From: Oxalobacteraceae bacterium OTU3CAMAD1
Lineage (GTDB): Bacteria; Pseudomonadota; Gammaproteobacteria; Burkholderiales; Burkholderiaceae_D
DNA length: 64,000 bases
Direction of reading: 5' to 3'
Assembly (NCBI GenBank): GCA_024123915.1
Contig: CP099650.1
Location: 2,356,001 to 2,420,000, forward strand
In this document: one piece after another, positions 62,099 through 64,000 of the stretch
Position numbering within the stretch: the stretch's first letter is position 1
How the letters are laid out: each line of letters begins with the position of its first letter
Notes under the pieces: generated by a model
The model's input: the letters and a program-made list of their open reading frames with translations, nothing else
What the model was told of the DNA's origin: nothing
The model's database searches: none
Made by a program: the position numbers and the translations under genes

Positions 62099-64000
62099 AT
62101 GACCAAGAAGAAAGACATTGAAGTCCTCCGCGTAACCCATTTGCGCGGTCCCAACATCTGGACCTATCGCCCCGTCATCGAGGCGTGGCTGGATATTGGC
62201 GAACTGGAAAAATACCCGTCCAATTTGTTGCCTGGATTGTATGAACGCCTCACCGCGATCCTGCCGGGCCTGATCGTGCACCGCTGCGGCGTGGGCGAGG
62301 TCGGCGGCTTCCTCGAGCGGCTGCGCGACGGCACTTACGCCGGCCACATCCTCGAACACGTGGTGCTGGAGTTGCAGAACCTGGCGGGCATGAAGACCGG
62401 TTTCGGCAAAACGCGCCAGATCGGCGAGGACACCGGCTTGTACAAGATGGCGTTCCGCACCCGCCAGGAGCAGGTCGGCCGCGCCGCGCTGGAGGCGGGC
62501 CGCGACCTGCTGATGGCGATGATCGAGGATCGTCCCTACGACCTGGCCGCCAAGGTCGCCGAACTGACCGACATGGTCGAGTCGTTGTGCCTGGGGCCGA
62601 GCACCGCCAACATCGTCGATGCCGCCACCGACCGCAAGATCCCGTCGATTCGTCTGACCGACGGCAATCTGGTGCAGTTGGGCCACGGCGCCGCGCAGCG
62701 CCGCATCTGGACCGCCGAAACCGAACAGACCAGCGCCATCGCCGAGGGCATCGCCAGCGACAAGGACCTCACCAAAAGCTTGCTGGCCTCGTGCGGCGTG
62801 CCGGTGCCGCAAGGTGAACTGGTCACCAGCGCCGAGGCGGCGTGGGAAGCGGCCGAGGACATCGGCGTGCCGGTGGTGGTCAAGCCGTACGACGGCAACC
62901 ACGGACGCGGCGTCTCGCTCAACCTGATGACGCAGGCCGACGTCGTCGCCGCCTACGAGCTGGCGGCGCGCAAGGGCGGCAGCAAAAGCGTCATCGTCGA
63001 ACGCTTCGTCCCCGGCGACGAACACCGCCTGCTGGTGGTCGGCAAGCGCCTCATCGCCGCCGCCGCCGGCGAATCGCTGTGGGTCACCGGCGACGGCAAA
63101 TCGAACATCCTCGAGTTGTGCAACACGCAGATCAACACCGATCCGCGCCGCGGGGAGGTGGAGGACGCGCCGCTGGGCGTGGTCAAGCCGCACGAATCGG
63201 GCGAGATCATCCTGGAACTGGCGCGCCAGGGCATGACGTCGGAATCGGTGCCGCTGGACGGCCAGAAGGTGCTGATCCAGCCGAACGGCAACGTCGCCAC
63301 CGACGTCACCGACAAAGTGCACCCGCAAGTGGCCGCGATGGCCACCCTGGCCGCGCGCGTGGTCGGCCTGGACATCGCCGGCATCGATCTGGTGGCGGCC
63401 GATATTTCGCGTCCGCTGCACGAGCAGGGCGGCGCCATCATCGAAGTCAACGCCAGTCCGGGCTTGCTGGCGCATCTAAAGCCGGCCAACGGCGAGCCGC
63501 GCAACGTCGGCGAAGCGATCGTCGACCACCTGTTCGCGCAGGAGGAAAGCGGCCGCATGCCGATCGTCGGCATCACGGGCAAGCACGGTACGACGATGGC
63601 TTCGCGCCTGATCGCCTGGCTGCTGCAAATCAGCGGCAGGAAGGTCGGCCTGACTTGCGCCGACGGCTTGTTCGTCAACGGCCGCCTGCTGCCGCGCGAC
63701 GGCTTTAGCGACTGGGAAACCGGCGAACGCCTGCTGTTGAATAAAAACGTCGAGGCGGCGGTGTTCGAATCGAGCGCGCGCATGATCCTGACCGAGGGCC
63801 TGGCCTACGACAAATGCGCGGTCGGCGTGGTCACGGACGTCAGCGATTTCGAGGAACTGAGCGAGTTTTATATCGAGAGCGCCGACAAGCTGTATGGCGT
63901 GCTGCGCACCCAGGTCGATGTGATCCTGCCAAGCGGCGTGGCGGTGCTCAACGCCGCCGACGAGCAGGTGGTGGACATGGCCCGCCTGTGCGACGGCGAA
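62099..64000 (+). CDS. cphA: cyanophycin synthetase family protein (3' end missing)
   Basis: 634 residues visible, running off the window. The N-terminal region (MTKKKDIEVLRVTHLRGPNIW) is followed by an ATP-grasp domain with KPYDGNHGRGVSLNL and the metal-binding IIEVNASPG, then a Mur-ligase-like domain. The Mur P-loop, normally GTNGKTT, reads GITGKHGTTM at residues 491-500: the catalytic Lys position is Thr498. This suggests the CphA-prime type found in betaproteobacteria upstream of a canonical CphA, with a degenerate or altered Mur domain. It would polymerise Asp-Arg into cyanophycin alone or with a partner. Confidence 0.88.
   Translation, partial: MTKKKDIEVLRVTHLRGPNIWTYRPVIEAWLDIGELEKYPSNLLPGLYERLTAILPGLIVHRCGVGEVGGFLERLRDGTYAGHILEHVVLELQNLAGMKTGFGKTRQIGEDTGLYKMAFRTRQEQVGRAALEAGRDLLMAMIEDRPYDLAAKVAELTDMVESLCLGPSTANIVDAATDRKIPSIRLTDGNLVQLGHGAAQRRIWTAETEQTSAIAEGIASDKDLTKSLLASCGVPVPQGELVTSAEAAWEAAEDIGVPVVVKPYDGNHGRGVSLNLMTQADVVAAYELAARKGGSKSVIVERFVPGDEHRLLVVGKRLIAAAAGESLWVTGDGKSNILELCNTQINTDPRRGEVEDAPLGVVKPHESGEIILELARQGMTSESVPLDGQKVLIQPNGNVATDVTDKVHPQVAAMATLAARVVGLDIAGIDLVAADISRPLHEQGGAIIEVNASPGLLAHLKPANGEPRNVGEAIVDHLFAQEESGRMPIVGITGKHGTTMASRLIAWLLQISGRKVGLTCADGLFVNGRLLPRDGFSDWETGERLLLNKNVEAAVFESSARMILTEGLAYDKCAVGVVTDVSDFEELSEFYIESADKLYGVLRTQVDVILPSGVAVLNAADEQVVDMARLCDGE

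Overview
The window is high-GC, densely packed DNA from a betaproteobacterium, most likely an Oxalobacteraceae member (Massilia/Duganella/Janthinobacterium type). This is inferred from the gene families: an aryl polyene pigment cluster, a cyanophycin synthetase next to its characteristic ABC exporter and DUF1854 protein, a PEP-CTERM protein, a FbpABC-like transporter and a LacI-controlled beta-glucoside locus. No rRNA is present, so the taxonomic call is an inference.

Layout. 0-4 kb: a ferric-iron-type ABC importer (binding protein cut by the window edge, fused two-repeat permease, ATPase) ending in a clear terminator. 4.3-21.9 kb: a complete one-strand aryl polyene (APE) cluster of about 20 genes. 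Their order matches the E. coli apeC-to-apeR order, with an aromatic amino acid ammonia-lyase and a flavin-dependent halogenase-like gene added and the PPTase at the end. Ape names are used by position and function, recalled from the E. coli cluster. 22-30 kb: polysaccharide deacetylase, a methyltransferase that may belong to the pigment pathway, a PepSY membrane operon behind a Fur-box-like site, a fused MFS-acyltransferase, an alpha/beta hydrolase and a lipoprotein. 30-35.4 kb (minus strand): diguanylate cyclase, KaiC-like ATPase and hybrid histidine kinase, possibly one signalling operon. 35.6-42.2 kb: an RND efflux operon with its own TetR regulator and a palindromic operator. 42.3-43.9 kb: FAH-family enzyme and sirtuin. 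43.98-50 kb: an accessory region beginning at tRNA-Pro(GGG), with a BrnT/BrnA toxin-antitoxin pair enclosed by a degenerate second copy of the tRNA, a PEP-CTERM protein, a TetR/DUF418/APH(3')-like operon and HicAB. 50-58.9 kb: JmjC-like protein, an orphan sugar-binding protein, LacI regulator, GH1 and GH3 beta-glucosidases and a sugar MFS transporter, with two LacI-type operators. 59-64 kb: DUF1854 protein and ABC transporter, divergent from a cyanophycin synthetase that runs off the end.

How the genes work together. In the APE cluster an ammonia-lyase would supply an aryl acrylic acid, the AMP-ligase would load it on one of two ACPs, and KS/CLF, KR and a split dehydratase pair would extend it. 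Acyltransferases, LolA, an MMPL pump and a lipoprotein would move the product to the outer membrane, and the halogenase-like enzyme may decorate the aryl head. The 51-59 kb block is a LacI-repressed beta-glucoside utilisation regulon.

The most notable structural signal outside genes is a family of three palindromes of about 95 bp (21.9, 28.0 and 58.9 kb). Each sits between convergent genes, and they supply the TAG stop codons of three of the six flanking genes.
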